From the IMG/VR virus record IMGVR_UViG_3300029448_000023, positions 11,406-65,891 of that record: a stretch of 54,486 nucleotides of DNA. One strand, 5' to 3'. This document shows positions 24,379-32,913 of the stretch, piece by piece. Source of the stretch: a virus. The position numbers were made by a program, and so were the translations under genes. Position 1 is the first letter of the stretch. Every line of letters begins with the position of its first letter. Below the pieces are notes generated by a model. That model was not told the DNA's origin. It ran no database searches and worked only from the letters and a program-made list of their open reading frames with translations.

Positions 24379-24852
24379 ATGTCACGAACAAATCCATTTT
24401 TTTTACCGAGAAAAGAATTTGAATTAATCAATTCAATGAATGAAGAATTGATTGATGAGATAGTCGGTCAATCTGTAGATGTTTACAAAGTAAATATAGA
24501 ACAGACAGATGATAATATTTATGGAGAGTCATCGACAAAATATTATGATATAGGATTTAGAGTAAATTGTTTAATTCAATACAATGAACCAGAAATAAAT
24601 CAAGACGAGTTTGGAGCAGATACAACAGGTGATATTGAACTATATTTTCAAAGAGAAAATTTATCAAGTGGTTCTTTAAATTTCTATCCAGAGATTGGTG
24701 ACATTGTAGATTGGAATGATTTTTATTGGGAAATTGACGGTACAACAGAACCTCAATTAGTAGCAGGCCATCCAGGATATAAACATCAGATAAAAGCTAC
24801 AGCACATATTGCGAGACTTTCATCATTACAAATAGAAGAGAGGCCAAGATAA
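24379..24852 (+). CDS. Neck protein (gp14-like)
   Basis: 157 residues. Features typical of the gp14 neck family of marine T4-like phages are DDNIYGESSTKYYDIGFRVNCLIQY, PEIGDIVDWNDFYWEIDGTTEPQLV and a C-terminal IKATAHIARLSSLQI. The beta-rich fold is expected to form the ring between portal and tail. At 157 residues it is shorter than T4 gp14 (256). The stop overlaps the next ATG (TAATG). Confidence 0.75.
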   Translation: MSRTNPFFLPRKEFELINSMNEELIDEIVGQSVDVYKVNIEQTDDNIYGESSTKYYDIGFRVNCLIQYNEPEINQDEFGADTTGDIELYFQRENLSSGSLNFYPEIGDIVDWNDFYWEIDGTTEPQLVAGHPGYKHQIKATAHIARLSSLQIEERPR

Positions 24853-25253
24853 TGGCAGTACAACAAATAAAAACAAAAAGGATTATTAAACACGATACTG
24901 CTAATCCTAATTACAAACCAGACCCTGTTATAGTTAAATCAGAGCCTGTAATGAATGGTAACAAATTAGAAAATACTAATGAAGGAGTATATCAAGGAAA
25001 TATAAAATCATCAACTAATGTTTATGGTGAAGAAATGAAAGATATGATGAGTACAATGATGGGTAAATTAGATAACATCAAAGTACAGAATGGTAATATT
25101 AATGTGAATGATAACTCTATAGAAGTTGATGTAAAAAGAAATGTATTTTTATCTAAAGCAGATGATTCAAATGTTAAAATTGATAATGTAAAAAAAGGTA
25201 AGGTAAACAATAAAGTTAATAAATTAAGAGCTTTGAGAAAAAATGGCAATTAA
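24852..25253 (+). CDS. Small neck-region protein sharing a C-terminal module with the 17330 gene
   Basis: 133 residues. The N-terminal half is extended and polar (TANPNYKPDPVIVKSEPVM). A short helix (EEMKDMMSTMMGKLDNIKV) leads to beta strands and a basic C-terminus with VKRNVFLSK...VKIDNVKKGKVNNKVNKLRALRK, very like the end of the 17330-17683 product. It lies between gp14-like and gp15-like genes, overlapping both. The shared tail may be a common binding site for the portal vertex. Function unknown. Confidence 0.5.
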   Translation: MAVQQIKTKRIIKHDTANPNYKPDPVIVKSEPVMNGNKLENTNEGVYQGNIKSSTNVYGEEMKDMMSTMMGKLDNIKVQNGNINVNDNSIEVDVKRNVFLSKADDSNVKIDNVKKGKVNNKVNKLRALRKNGN

Positions 25254-26100
25254 ACCAATTACAAATAAACAATTAGTCAGTTCAGAGACTATAAATAGGG
25301 CAAATCAAACTTCTACAAAAAGTATTGAAAATAGACCTAATGTGTCTCGTTCTGAAAATGCAGCACAAACATTTACACCTGGTGCAGACTTTACAAAAAA
25401 TTATTCTGTTACATTAGAAGATGTAGATACTTCAATTATTAATTTTGTAAAAAATATAATTAGGCCATCATTTAAAGAAAACAATGAAGTATTTAAAGTA
25501 CCAGTAATGTATGGTAATGAAGAAAGATGGGTTGCTGCTAGAAAAAGAGGAATATTAAAAGATAAAAATGGTACTTTACTATTACCTTTGATAATGTTAA
25601 AAAGAACAGAAGTATCAAAAAATTCTGATTTTATCAATGGTATGGAACACGATTTAAAAAGAAATTCAGACCAATTTGTAGTATCACAACAATGGTCAAA
25701 AACAAATCAATATGATAGATTTGCAGTTTTACAAGGACAAATGCCCATTACTGAATTTGCAGTAACAACACCACCTAACTATGTAAATATAAATTATGAA
25801 TTTGTCATATGGACTAATTTTATTTCACAGATGAATGGATTAGTAGAAGCATTTACTGAGTTTAATAATCAATATTGGGGAGAGGGACAAGAAAGAAAGT
25901 TCTTTTCATTAATTGAAAATATATCAGATGCATCCGAAATGAATAGAAATGGTGAGAGATTTATTAAATCAACATTTTCAGTTAATAGTAGAGCATCATT
26001 GTTACCAGAAGATTATAATTCTGTTGTTACTAATAAAATATCAAATCTTAAAAAAGTAAAAAGTGTTGCAAAAGTTAACTTTGGTGAGTCACTTTTGTAA
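25243..26100 (+). CDS. Tail terminator/sheath-stabiliser-like protein (gp15-like)
   Basis: 285 residues against 272 for T4 gp15. A disordered N-terminus precedes VTLEDVDTSIINFVKNIIRPSF, then KVPVMYGNEERWVAARK, LLLPLIMLKRTEV, and a strand set VNINYEFVIWTNFISQMNGLVEAFTEF. This follows the gp15 order (VPITY..., LPRI..., YELSIFTRYEDDMFQIVEQ). gp15 caps the tail tube and sheath and joins the tail to the neck. The genomic position after gp13- and gp14-like genes and before the sheath agrees. Overlaps the upstream gene by 11 bases. Confidence 0.7.
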   Translation: MAIKPITNKQLVSSETINRANQTSTKSIENRPNVSRSENAAQTFTPGADFTKNYSVTLEDVDTSIINFVKNIIRPSFKENNEVFKVPVMYGNEERWVAARKRGILKDKNGTLLLPLIMLKRTEVSKNSDFINGMEHDLKRNSDQFVVSQQWSKTNQYDRFAVLQGQMPITEFAVTTPPNYVNINYEFVIWTNFISQMNGLVEAFTEFNNQYWGEGQERKFFSLIENISDASEMNRNGERFIKSTFSVNSRASLLPEDYNSVVTNKISNLKKVKSVAKVNFGESLL

Positions 26101-26130
26101 AAAAATAATATGTTTTAGGAAAAAACTATA

Positions 26131-26143
26131 TATTTATATATAC
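26131..26143 (+). promoter_or_regulatory. TATTTATA promoter-like motif
   Basis: TATTTATATATAC at 26131-26143, 28 bases before the start at 26172 and its GGAGG site, in a 71-base gap with no other feature. Confidence 0.5.
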
Positions 26144-26171
26144 AACATTTAAATTTAATGGAGGTTACATA

Positions 26172-26456
26172 ATGTCAGAAGTAAAAAAACTAACAGAAGA
26201 AGAAATAGCAAAGGTAAAAAATATCAGAAAAAATTATGTAGATATACAAAATGCTTTTGGTCAACTTCACTTAACAAAAATCAATTTAGAAAAACAACTT
26301 TCACAAATAGATACTAATTATGATTCACTTACTGCTGAGTATGAAAAAACTCAAACTGCAGAACAAGAATTAGTTAAATCAATCCAAGACCAATATGGCG
26401 TAGGAACACTTAATATAGAAAGTGGTACATTTACTCCTTCTATTGAAAATTCTTAG
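26172..26456 (+). CDS. Small coiled-coil phage protein
   Basis: 94 residues, nearly all a charged coiled coil (residues ~5-75), ending YGVGTLNIESGTFTPSIE. The same end pattern is familiar to me from small conserved proteins near tail genes of marine T4-like phages, without known function. It has its own promoter-like motif and a strong GGAGG site, so it may be highly expressed. Possibly a tail or neck assembly factor. Confidence 0.55.
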   Translation: MSEVKKLTEEEIAKVKNIRKNYVDIQNAFGQLHLTKINLEKQLSQIDTNYDSLTAEYEKTQTAEQELVKSIQDQYGVGTLNIESGTFTPSIENS

Positions 26457-26497
26457 TAAATAAATAAATAAAATTATTGTTTGCGACAATTTTTACA

Positions 26498-26510
26498 TAT
26501 TTATATATGA
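26498..26510 (+). promoter_or_regulatory. TATTTATA promoter-like motif
   Basis: TATTTATATATGA at 26498-26510, within the 119-base gap before the first sheath gene; the rest of the gap is AT-rich leader ending in TAGGAG before ATG 26576. Confidence 0.5.
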
Positions 26511-26575
26511 TGATATATTGCGGTATCGTACAGATTTAATAACAAATAATTTTACAATTCAATAGGAGAAATTCA

Positions 26576-28411
26576 ATGGCAGAAAAAGTAGTCTCTCCAG
26601 GTGTGTTTACAAACGAAATCGATGCATCCTTTTTACCAGCAGCTATAGGTGATATAGGTGCTTGTATAATAGGACCAACCTTTAAGGGACCAGCTTTAGT
26701 TCCAACGGTTGTTAATTCAATGGCAGAGTTTGAAGCAACATTTGGTACAACATTCAGAAGTGGTTCGAATTATTATCAATTCTTAACATCACACACAGCA
26801 GAACAATATTTACAAAACGGTGGACCACTTACCGTTGTTAGAGTAAGTACTGCTACAGCAGCTACATCAAAAATATTTAAAGTTGACTCGGCTGGTAAAT
26901 TCAGTCAACCTTATCAATCAGGTTCAGGTAATGAAACATTAACTTTTGAAACAATAGGTGATGGATTAATTTATAATAACCATGGTGGAACTGGTACATC
27001 ATACGATAATATCGAAGATGCTGAAGAAGGGACAAATAATGTTCTAACATCAGGTTCTTCTGATAATTATAGAGTTGAAATATCAGGTGTTAATAATGCA
27101 AGAGGAACATTTAATGTTTCTATTAGAAGTGGTGGTGATACAATTAAAAGAAAATCAGTATTAGAAACTTTTAATAATGTTTCACTTGACCCTAATTCAA
27201 ACAATTACATTGAAAGAATAATTGGAAACCAAGATTTAACATTAAATGGTTCAGGAACAACAGAACCATACATTAAACCAGTTGGTGAATTTCCAAATAA
27301 ATCTAAATTCGTTAGAGTTAAAACGGTTCACTCATCGACACCTAATTATTTAAATGAAAATGGTGCAAGAACAGATGATAACTTCACAGGTTCTTTACCA
27401 GTAGCTCAATCATCTTCATTTATTGGTGGTGGTGCAGGTGTAGCTAGTTTTGATTTATATGGTGGGTCTCACGGTTCAGCTGATGTTATTCCAGCTAATT
27501 TCTATGATTCAATTGAATCAGGAAATAATCAAGGGTTAAACACTGGTGATTCAACAACATTAACTGCTTATGAAGATGCTATCAATTTAATGGCAAATGC
27601 AGATGAATACGATATTAATCTAATGATGTTACCAGGGTTAAATATAGAAAATGATTCAGCTTTAATTAATAAAGCTATTGATGTCTGTGAAACAAGAGCA
27701 GATGCTTTCTTGATTGCAGACCCTGTTAACTATGGCTCTTCAGTAACAACCGTTAATAGTAAGGCAGATTCTATAGATTCAAATTATGCAGCTGTTTATT
27801 GGCCTTGGGTTCAAATTCAAGATGCTAGAAACAATGGTGCTTTAAGATGGGTTCCACCTTCAGTTGTATTGGGTGGTGTTTATGCATTTAATGATAAAGT
27901 AGCTCATCCATGGTTTGCACCTGCAGGTCTTAACAGAGGTGGTCTTGATACGGTAGTTCAAGCTGAAAGAAAACTATTGTTAAGTCAAAGAGATACACTT
28001 TATGATTCAAGTGTTAATCCGATTGCAACTTTCCCTGGACAAGGTGTAACGGTATTCGGTCAAAAAACACTACAAAAGAAATCAAGTGCTCTTGATAGAA
28101 TCAATGTTAGACGATTACTTATCAGAGTTAAGAAGTTTATCGCTTCTTCATCTCGTTTCTTAGTGTTTGAACAAAACAATGAACAATTAAGAAAACGATT
28201 CTTAAATATCGTGAATCCATTCTTAGAACAAGTTCAATCACAAAGTGGACTAAGTGCCTTTAAAGTTGTAATGGACGAAACCAATAATACACCTGACACT
28301 ATTGATAGAAATCAATTAATAGGTCAGATATTCTTACAACCAACTCGAACAGCCGAGTTTATTATATTGGATTTCACAATACAACCAACTGGAGCAGCAT
28401 TTCCAGAGTAA
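26576..28411 (+). CDS. Tail sheath protein, copy 1 (gp18-like)
   Basis: 611 residues (T4 gp18 is 659). The N-terminus VVSPGVFTNEIDASFLPAA, the central VYWPWVQIQDARNNGALRWVPPSVVLGGVYAFND, and the C-terminal SSRFLVFEQNNEQLRKRFLNIVNPFLEQVQ...GQIFLQPTRTAEFIILDFTIQPTG are hallmark sheath segments. The sheath contracts to drive the tail tube through the host envelope. A second, longer copy follows at 28478. The ribosome binding site AGGAG is 9 bases from ATG. Confidence 0.95.
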   Translation: MAEKVVSPGVFTNEIDASFLPAAIGDIGACIIGPTFKGPALVPTVVNSMAEFEATFGTTFRSGSNYYQFLTSHTAEQYLQNGGPLTVVRVSTATAATSKIFKVDSAGKFSQPYQSGSGNETLTFETIGDGLIYNNHGGTGTSYDNIEDAEEGTNNVLTSGSSDNYRVEISGVNNARGTFNVSIRSGGDTIKRKSVLETFNNVSLDPNSNNYIERIIGNQDLTLNGSGTTEPYIKPVGEFPNKSKFVRVKTVHSSTPNYLNENGARTDDNFTGSLPVAQSSSFIGGGAGVASFDLYGGSHGSADVIPANFYDSIESGNNQGLNTGDSTTLTAYEDAINLMANADEYDINLMMLPGLNIENDSALINKAIDVCETRADAFLIADPVNYGSSVTTVNSKADSIDSNYAAVYWPWVQIQDARNNGALRWVPPSVVLGGVYAFNDKVAHPWFAPAGLNRGGLDTVVQAERKLLLSQRDTLYDSSVNPIATFPGQGVTVFGQKTLQKKSSALDRINVRRLLIRVKKFIASSSRFLVFEQNNEQLRKRFLNIVNPFLEQVQSQSGLSAFKVVMDETNNTPDTIDRNQLIGQIFLQPTRTAEFIILDFTIQPTGAAFPE

Positions 28412-28425
28412 TATAAACTAATCAG

Positions 28426-28452
28426 AGAGTGAGTTTAAATACTCACTCTTTG
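28426..28452 (+). terminator. Hairpin between the two sheath genes
   Basis: AGAGTGAGT (28426-28434), loop TTAAAT, ACTCACTCT (28441-28449), followed by a short T-rich stretch TTGGTTTGATTT. A 9-base perfect stem; the T tract is weak, so it may be a leaky terminator or an RNA stability element. No TATTTATA motif lies between the two genes, so copy 2 probably depends on readthrough. Confidence 0.65.
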
Positions 28453-28477
28453 GTTTGATTTAACAGGAGAATCATTA

Positions 28478-30778
28478 ATGGCAAAAAAACTAATCAGTCC
28501 AGGTGTATTAACAAACGAGATAGATGCATCATTTTTACCAGCAGCCTTAGGAGCAATAGGAGCTGCTGTTGTTGGTCCAGCATCAAAAGGACCTGTTTTA
28601 GTTCCTACCGTAGTTAATAATACAAGAGAATTAGACGATTTATTTGGAGGAGTATTTACAAGTGGTAGTAATCGATATGAATATTTTACTACGATAACTG
28701 CTAAAAAGATTTTAAAAACAAAAGGACCAGTTACATTCGTTAGAGTTAGTGCTGGAAGCCCAAGTGCAGCAGTAAATGGTACATTAACACAAACTGAAGT
28801 TTCAAATTCACTACAAGGTCAATCAGGAACAACTTTTGCATCTACTCAAGACTCAGGTTCTATATTATCGTCAACAGATGTTGATGTTGTTGGAACAGGG
28901 GCAGGTGGAGTAGCAGCAACAGGAAGTTTTCAAATAGCTGGGGGATTATATCACTCACCTACAAATTTACAAGCATCTATGAGTATTGGAAATGTTGATT
29001 TTATATTTACATCAGCATCTGTTGATTTAGCTACAAACACAACTAATGATACTACTATTTTTGTACAATCTGGTTCAAATGTAACAGCAACAGCAATAAA
29101 CTTTAGAAATACGATTAACAATAGTGGTTCTTTTCATAATTTAAGTTTGTCTGCAAGTAATAGTTCAGGTGTAGTTTCATTAACAGCTACCGTTCAAGGT
29201 AATATGAACGATGGAGTGCATGTACACAGATGGTACAATGGAGTGACACCATCAGGACTTGATAATTTATTAATGGTAACCAGTTCCGGTGATGGGGCAT
29301 TATTTTCAAATGTTTCACAACTGAATGGTGGTAGAGATGCCGATACACATTTAAAAATACCATTTAAAATAGAAACTATTGCAGTAGGTGAAACACTAAA
29401 TAGTAGAACGACAGCTACTGGAGGAACACTTAGAACTGATGGTACATTAATCAAAGGTGATACTGATAATGTGAGATGGGAAATACAAGAAGTTGATACA
29501 ACCGTTGGTACATTTTCACTATTAGTCAGACAAGGAAGTGATTCTCATAAAAGACCAATAATTTTAGAAAAATTTGAAAACTTATCATTAGATTCTACAC
29601 AACCAAATTATATAGAAAAAGTAATAGGAAATCAAGTAACTACTTTACAAGGTAGTGGTACAACAGAACCGTATGTAAAAGTAGTAGGTGAGTATGCAAA
29701 TAAATCCAGATTCATAAGAGTAACAGATGTAAATCCATTACCAAACTATCTGGATGAAAATGGTAATTTAACTATATCTGAAGCTTCAGCATCTTTACCA
29801 GCTGTAGGAAGTGGTTCTTTAGGTGGTGGTTTTATCAATGGTTCAGATGGTACCAAAAGTCACCCTATTAATTTTTATGATACAATAACATCAACTAATA
29901 CACAAGGATTAAATCCTACGGCAGCATTATCAGGTAAAACTGCTTACGAAGATGCAATTAATTTACTTGCTAATCAAGATGAATATGATATTAATTTATT
30001 ATACATGCCAGGCATAACAAGTGCTGACCATAGTGCAATAGTCACTAATGCTCTTGAAATGTGTGAAAATAGAGGTGATTGTTTTGCAGTAATAGACCCT
30101 GTGTTATATAATTCTTCATTAAGTGCTGTAACCAGTGAAGGTACTAAATTTAACTCAAGTTATGGTGCAATGTATTGGCCTTGGATTCAAATAAATGATG
30201 ACGCAGGTATGTATAGGTGGGTACCAGGTTCTGTAGGAGCAGCTGAAGTATTTGCTTTCAATGATAAAACAAAGCATCCATGGTTTGCTCCAGCTGGATT
30301 AAATCGTGGTACTATAAATGCAGTACAAGCAGAAAGAAAATTGTTAAATAGTACAAGAGATACATTGTATAGAAATAGAATTAATCCAATTGCTACATTC
30401 CCAGGACAAGGTGTTACAATTTTTGGACAAAAAACATTACAGAAAAAATCATCAGCTCTTGATAGAGTTAATGTGAGAAGATTATTGATAGCAGTTAAAA
30501 AGTTTATTGCTTCATCTTCAAGATTCTTGGTGTTTGAACAAAATACACCAGCTTTGAGAAGAGAATTTTTAGCAATAGCTAATCCATATTTAGAAAAAGT
30601 ACAATCTAAAAGTGGTTTAAATGCTTTTAAAGTAGTGATGGATAACACAAATAATACACCTGACACTATTGATAGAAATCAATTGATAGGACATATATTT
30701 TTACAGCCAACTAAAGCAGCTGAATTTATAACAATTGATTTCACAATTCAAAGAACGGGTGCTGAATTTAGTGAATAA
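28478..30778 (+). CDS. Tail sheath protein, copy 2, with large internal insertion (gp18-like)
   Basis: 766 residues. N- and C-terminal regions are closely similar to copy 1 (LISPGVLTNEIDASFLPAA; SSRFLVFEQNTPALRREFLAIANPYLEKVQ; GHIFLQPTKAAEFITIDFTIQ). The difference is an insertion of about 150 residues after GPVTFVRVSAG (about 95-270), rich in Ser, Thr and Gly with beta character, likely an extra surface domain on the sheath. Both copies keep the C-terminal domain needed for the sheath mesh. Mixed sheaths or alternative tails are possible. The ribosome binding site is AGGAG. Confidence 0.93.
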   Translation: MAKKLISPGVLTNEIDASFLPAALGAIGAAVVGPASKGPVLVPTVVNNTRELDDLFGGVFTSGSNRYEYFTTITAKKILKTKGPVTFVRVSAGSPSAAVNGTLTQTEVSNSLQGQSGTTFASTQDSGSILSSTDVDVVGTGAGGVAATGSFQIAGGLYHSPTNLQASMSIGNVDFIFTSASVDLATNTTNDTTIFVQSGSNVTATAINFRNTINNSGSFHNLSLSASNSSGVVSLTATVQGNMNDGVHVHRWYNGVTPSGLDNLLMVTSSGDGALFSNVSQLNGGRDADTHLKIPFKIETIAVGETLNSRTTATGGTLRTDGTLIKGDTDNVRWEIQEVDTTVGTFSLLVRQGSDSHKRPIILEKFENLSLDSTQPNYIEKVIGNQVTTLQGSGTTEPYVKVVGEYANKSRFIRVTDVNPLPNYLDENGNLTISEASASLPAVGSGSLGGGFINGSDGTKSHPINFYDTITSTNTQGLNPTAALSGKTAYEDAINLLANQDEYDINLLYMPGITSADHSAIVTNALEMCENRGDCFAVIDPVLYNSSLSAVTSEGTKFNSSYGAMYWPWIQINDDAGMYRWVPGSVGAAEVFAFNDKTKHPWFAPAGLNRGTINAVQAERKLLNSTRDTLYRNRINPIATFPGQGVTIFGQKTLQKKSSALDRVNVRRLLIAVKKFIASSSRFLVFEQNTPALRREFLAIANPYLEKVQSKSGLNAFKVVMDNTNNTPDTIDRNQLIGHIFLQPTKAAEFITIDFTIQRTGAEFSE

Positions 30779-30814
30779 ATAAAGAAATAATAGTATATTT
30801 TTTCATATTTCATA

Positions 30815-30827
30815 TATTTATATGTGT
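30815..30827 (+). promoter_or_regulatory. TATTTATA promoter-like motif
   Basis: TATTTATATGTGT at 30815-30827 in the 97-base gap before the tail tube gene; a TAGGAG site follows before ATG 30876. Confidence 0.5.
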
Positions 30828-30875
30828 ATAGAAACATACTTGAAATATGAAGTATGAATTAATAGGAGAAATTAA

Positions 30876-31364
30876 ATGGCTACATTGATTGATGCTAATG
30901 AAATAATGTTTACGGCTTTTGAGCCTAAACTAAAAAATAGATATGTAATGAATCTGAATGGTCTTCCTGCCTATCTTGTAAAAACAATGGCAAGACCTTC
31001 AATAACTTTTGAAGAAGTAGAATTACATCACATAAATGTTAAAAGATATGTTCACGGTAAAGCTACTTGGGAACCGATTGAGATAACTTTGTATGACCCA
31101 GTTGTTCCATCAGCTGCACAAGGTGTTATGGAATGGATTAGATTACACCACGAATCAGTAACTGGTAGAGATGGATATTCTGATTTTTACAAAAAAGATA
31201 TTGATTTTCAAGTTCTTGGTCCTGTAGGTGATGTAGTTGAAGAATGGAAGTTAAAAGGTGCCTTTATACAAGCAGCAAATTTCAATGATTTAGATTATTC
31301 ATCAAGTGACCCTGTAGACATTTCTCTTACATTAAGATACGATTACGCAATACTTCAGTTCTAA
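30876..31364 (+). CDS. Tail tube protein (gp19-like)
   Basis: 162 residues, identical in size class to T4 gp19 (163). Typical segments are NRYVMNLNGLPAYLVKTMARPSITFEEVELHHINVKRYV, WEPIEITLYDPVVPSAAQGVMEWI, GRDGYSDFYKKDIDFQVLGPVGDVVEEWKLKGAFI and the terminal DISLTLRYDYAILQF. It forms the hollow inner tube inside the sheath. Single-gene unit: preceded by a promoter motif and followed by a strong terminator, in keeping with high expression. Confidence 0.95.
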   Translation: MATLIDANEIMFTAFEPKLKNRYVMNLNGLPAYLVKTMARPSITFEEVELHHINVKRYVHGKATWEPIEITLYDPVVPSAAQGVMEWIRLHHESVTGRDGYSDFYKKDIDFQVLGPVGDVVEEWKLKGAFIQAANFNDLDYSSSDPVDISLTLRYDYAILQF

Positions 31365-31390
31365 TCTATTAGAAAAAAAAATCATCAAAA

Positions 31391-31425
31391 AAAAACCCTT
31401 GAAAAAATTCGAGGGTTTTTTATTT
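31391..31425 (+). terminator. Rho-independent terminator after the tail tube gene
   Basis: AAAAACCCTTGAA (31391-31403), loop AAAA, TTCGAGGGTTTTT (31408-31420) with one G-T wobble, then TATTTTT. The A-rich and T-rich arms allow some bidirectional function, but no minus-strand gene exists downstream. Confidence 0.85.
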
Positions 31426-31432
31426 TTATATA

Positions 31433-31448
31433 TATTTATATATGAATA
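31433..31448 (+). promoter_or_regulatory. TATTTATA promoter-like motif
   Basis: TATTTATATATGAATA at 31433-31448, directly after the tube terminator, identical over 16 bases to the motif after the capsid terminator (23162). GAGG lies before ATG 31463. Confidence 0.6.
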
Positions 31449-31462
31449 AGTTATGAGGTTAT

Positions 31463-31936
31463 ATGAAAACATTCAAAGAAATTATTGAACAAGTTTTAGA
31501 ACACGAGGGTGGTTATGTAAACGACCCCAAAGATTTAGGTGGTGAAACAAAGTATGGCATCACTAAAAGGTTTTATCCAGATATTGATATAAAGAATCTA
31601 ACAATAGAACAAGCAAAAGACATCTATAAAAAAGATTATTGGGATAAAAACAAAGTTGAATCTCTTCCACAGAATTTATGGCATATTTATTTTGATATGT
31701 GTGTGAATATGGGTAAGAGAACAGCAGTCAAAGTTCTACAAAGAGCAGCTGTCAACAGAGGTAAAGATATAGAAGTTGATGGTGGCTTAGGACCAATGAC
31801 AATTGGAGCTCTAAAAGGTGTCGAGTTAGATAGAGTTAGAGCATTCAGAGTAAAGTATTATGTAGATTTAATAACAGCTAAACCAGAACAAGAAAAATTC
31901 TTTTTAGGATGGTTTAGACGAGCAACGGAGGTATAA
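31463..31936 (+). CDS. GH108-type lysozyme/endolysin with peptidoglycan-binding C-terminus
   Basis: 157 residues. The N-terminal catalytic pattern VLEHEGGYVNDPKDLGGETKYGITK (about 12-36) matches glycosyl hydrolase family 108 (N-acetylmuramidase), with the catalytic Glu in HEGGY. The C-terminal half (VKVLQRAAVNRGKDIEVDGGLGPMTIGAL) matches the small peptidoglycan-binding domain that accompanies GH108. No signal peptide. It lies between tube and baseplate genes, so it could serve as endolysin or as a tail-associated lysozyme. The N-terminus superficially resembles the head-targeting leaders but is part of the enzyme. Confidence 0.9.
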   Translation: MKTFKEIIEQVLEHEGGYVNDPKDLGGETKYGITKRFYPDIDIKNLTIEQAKDIYKKDYWDKNKVESLPQNLWHIYFDMCVNMGKRTAVKVLQRAAVNRGKDIEVDGGLGPMTIGALKGVELDRVRAFRVKYYVDLITAKPEQEKFFLGWFRRATEV

Positions 31937-31938
31937 AT

Positions 31939-32121
31939 ATGTCAAGTGATAAATTATATAACGATATAAAACAACTATTTACAGATTTTGAAGATAACCA
32001 TTCAATATTTGTAGACAAAGGTAATAAAGCAGCTGGTGGTAGAGCTAGAAAAGCTATCGGTGAAATCAAAAAATTAGTGACGAGTTATAGACAAGCATCT
32101 GTAAATGAATCAAAATCATAG
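31939..32121 (+). CDS. Histone H1-like (Hc1-type) DNA-binding protein
   Basis: 60 residues: a helix LYNDIKQLFTDFEDNHSIFVDKG, then NKAAGGRARKAIGEIKKLVTSYR, which follows the Hc1-like histone H1 pattern (KGNKAAGxRARKxLxEIKKL) of bacteria such as Chlamydia and Bacteroidetes. Hc1 proteins condense DNA. Starting two bases after the lysozyme stop, it is probably co-expressed late. Possible roles are genome compaction before packaging or host nucleoid disruption. Not seen in T4. Confidence 0.7.
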   Translation: MSSDKLYNDIKQLFTDFEDNHSIFVDKGNKAAGGRARKAIGEIKKLVTSYRQASVNESKS

Positions 32122-32130
32122 GAGTCAAAA

Positions 32131-32913
32131 ATGGCAGAACCACAAACAGAAAAAGCAGATATAAAAAAACAAAAATTTCCTAGTGAAATAATTGATTTAC
32201 CGAGCGGTGGTAAAATATATGGAAAAGATTCACCACTATATAAAGGTAAAATAGAAATAAAATATATGACTGCTAAAGAAGAGGATATTTTGACATCACA
32301 GAATCTTATCAAAAAAGGTGCTGTTTTGGAGAAATTAATGGATTCATTGATACTAACTCCTGGTATAAATACAAAAGATTTAGTGTTAGGTGATAAAAAT
32401 GCCATAATGATTGCTATTCGTATTTTAGCATACGGACCTGAATATTCTACAGAGGTTACACATCCTACAACAGATGAAACAATTACTCACAAGTTTAATT
32501 TAGCAGATTGTCCATATAAAATAGTTCCATCAGATGTTGATTATTCTTCAAATGAATTTGACTTTGAATTACCTATTTCAAAATCAAAAATAAAATGGAA
32601 ATTATTGACAGGTATAGATGATGAACAAATTAATGCTGAATTAGATGCAAAGAAAAAATTAGGTTCTTTACAATCATCAGGAATAACGACAAGATTAAAG
32701 CGTGTTATCATCGAATGGGATGGAATAACTGATAAGGCAGAATTATCTGAATCGATTGATAATATGTTATCAAAAGATTCATTAGCTCTCAGAAATGAAA
32801 TAACAAGAATATCACCAGATGTTGAGATGAAACAGGAAATAGAGTTTCCAGAAGGAGGAACGGTTGAAGTGGATATTCCACTGACCGTAAACTTTTTTTG
32901 GCCTGAGTCCTAA
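32131..32913 (+). CDS. Baseplate hub/tail-assembly protein (gp26-like), 0-frame product
   Basis: 260 residues with the T4 baseplate gp26 pattern: PSEIIDLPSGGKIYGKDSPLYKGKIEIKYMTAKEEDILTSQNLIKKGAVLEKLMDSLIL, then LGDKNAIMIAIRILAYGPEYSTEV. It ends VNFFWPES at TAA 32911. Immediately before the stop lies a run of seven T (32893-32899), from which a shift into the +1 (or -2) frame gives a long extension. The pairing of a short and a frameshifted long product just upstream of the tape measure gene is typical of tail assembly chaperones in other tailed phages. Confidence 0.85.
   Translation: MAEPQTEKADIKKQKFPSEIIDLPSGGKIYGKDSPLYKGKIEIKYMTAKEEDILTSQNLIKKGAVLEKLMDSLILTPGINTKDLVLGDKNAIMIAIRILAYGPEYSTEVTHPTTDETITHKFNLADCPYKIVPSDVDYSSNEFDFELPISKSKIKWKLLTGIDDEQINAELDAKKKLGSLQSSGITTRLKRVIIEWDGITDKAELSESIDNMLSKDSLALRNEITRISPDVEMKQEIEFPEGGTVEVDIPLTVNFFWPES

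Noticed and set aside
31463-31936. The lysozyme start (MKTFKEIIEQVLE) looks like a capsid-targeting leader with L-E.
   Set aside because: The segment runs directly into the catalytic EGGY motif and is the normal N-terminal helix of GH108 enzymes; cutting there would remove part of the active site.
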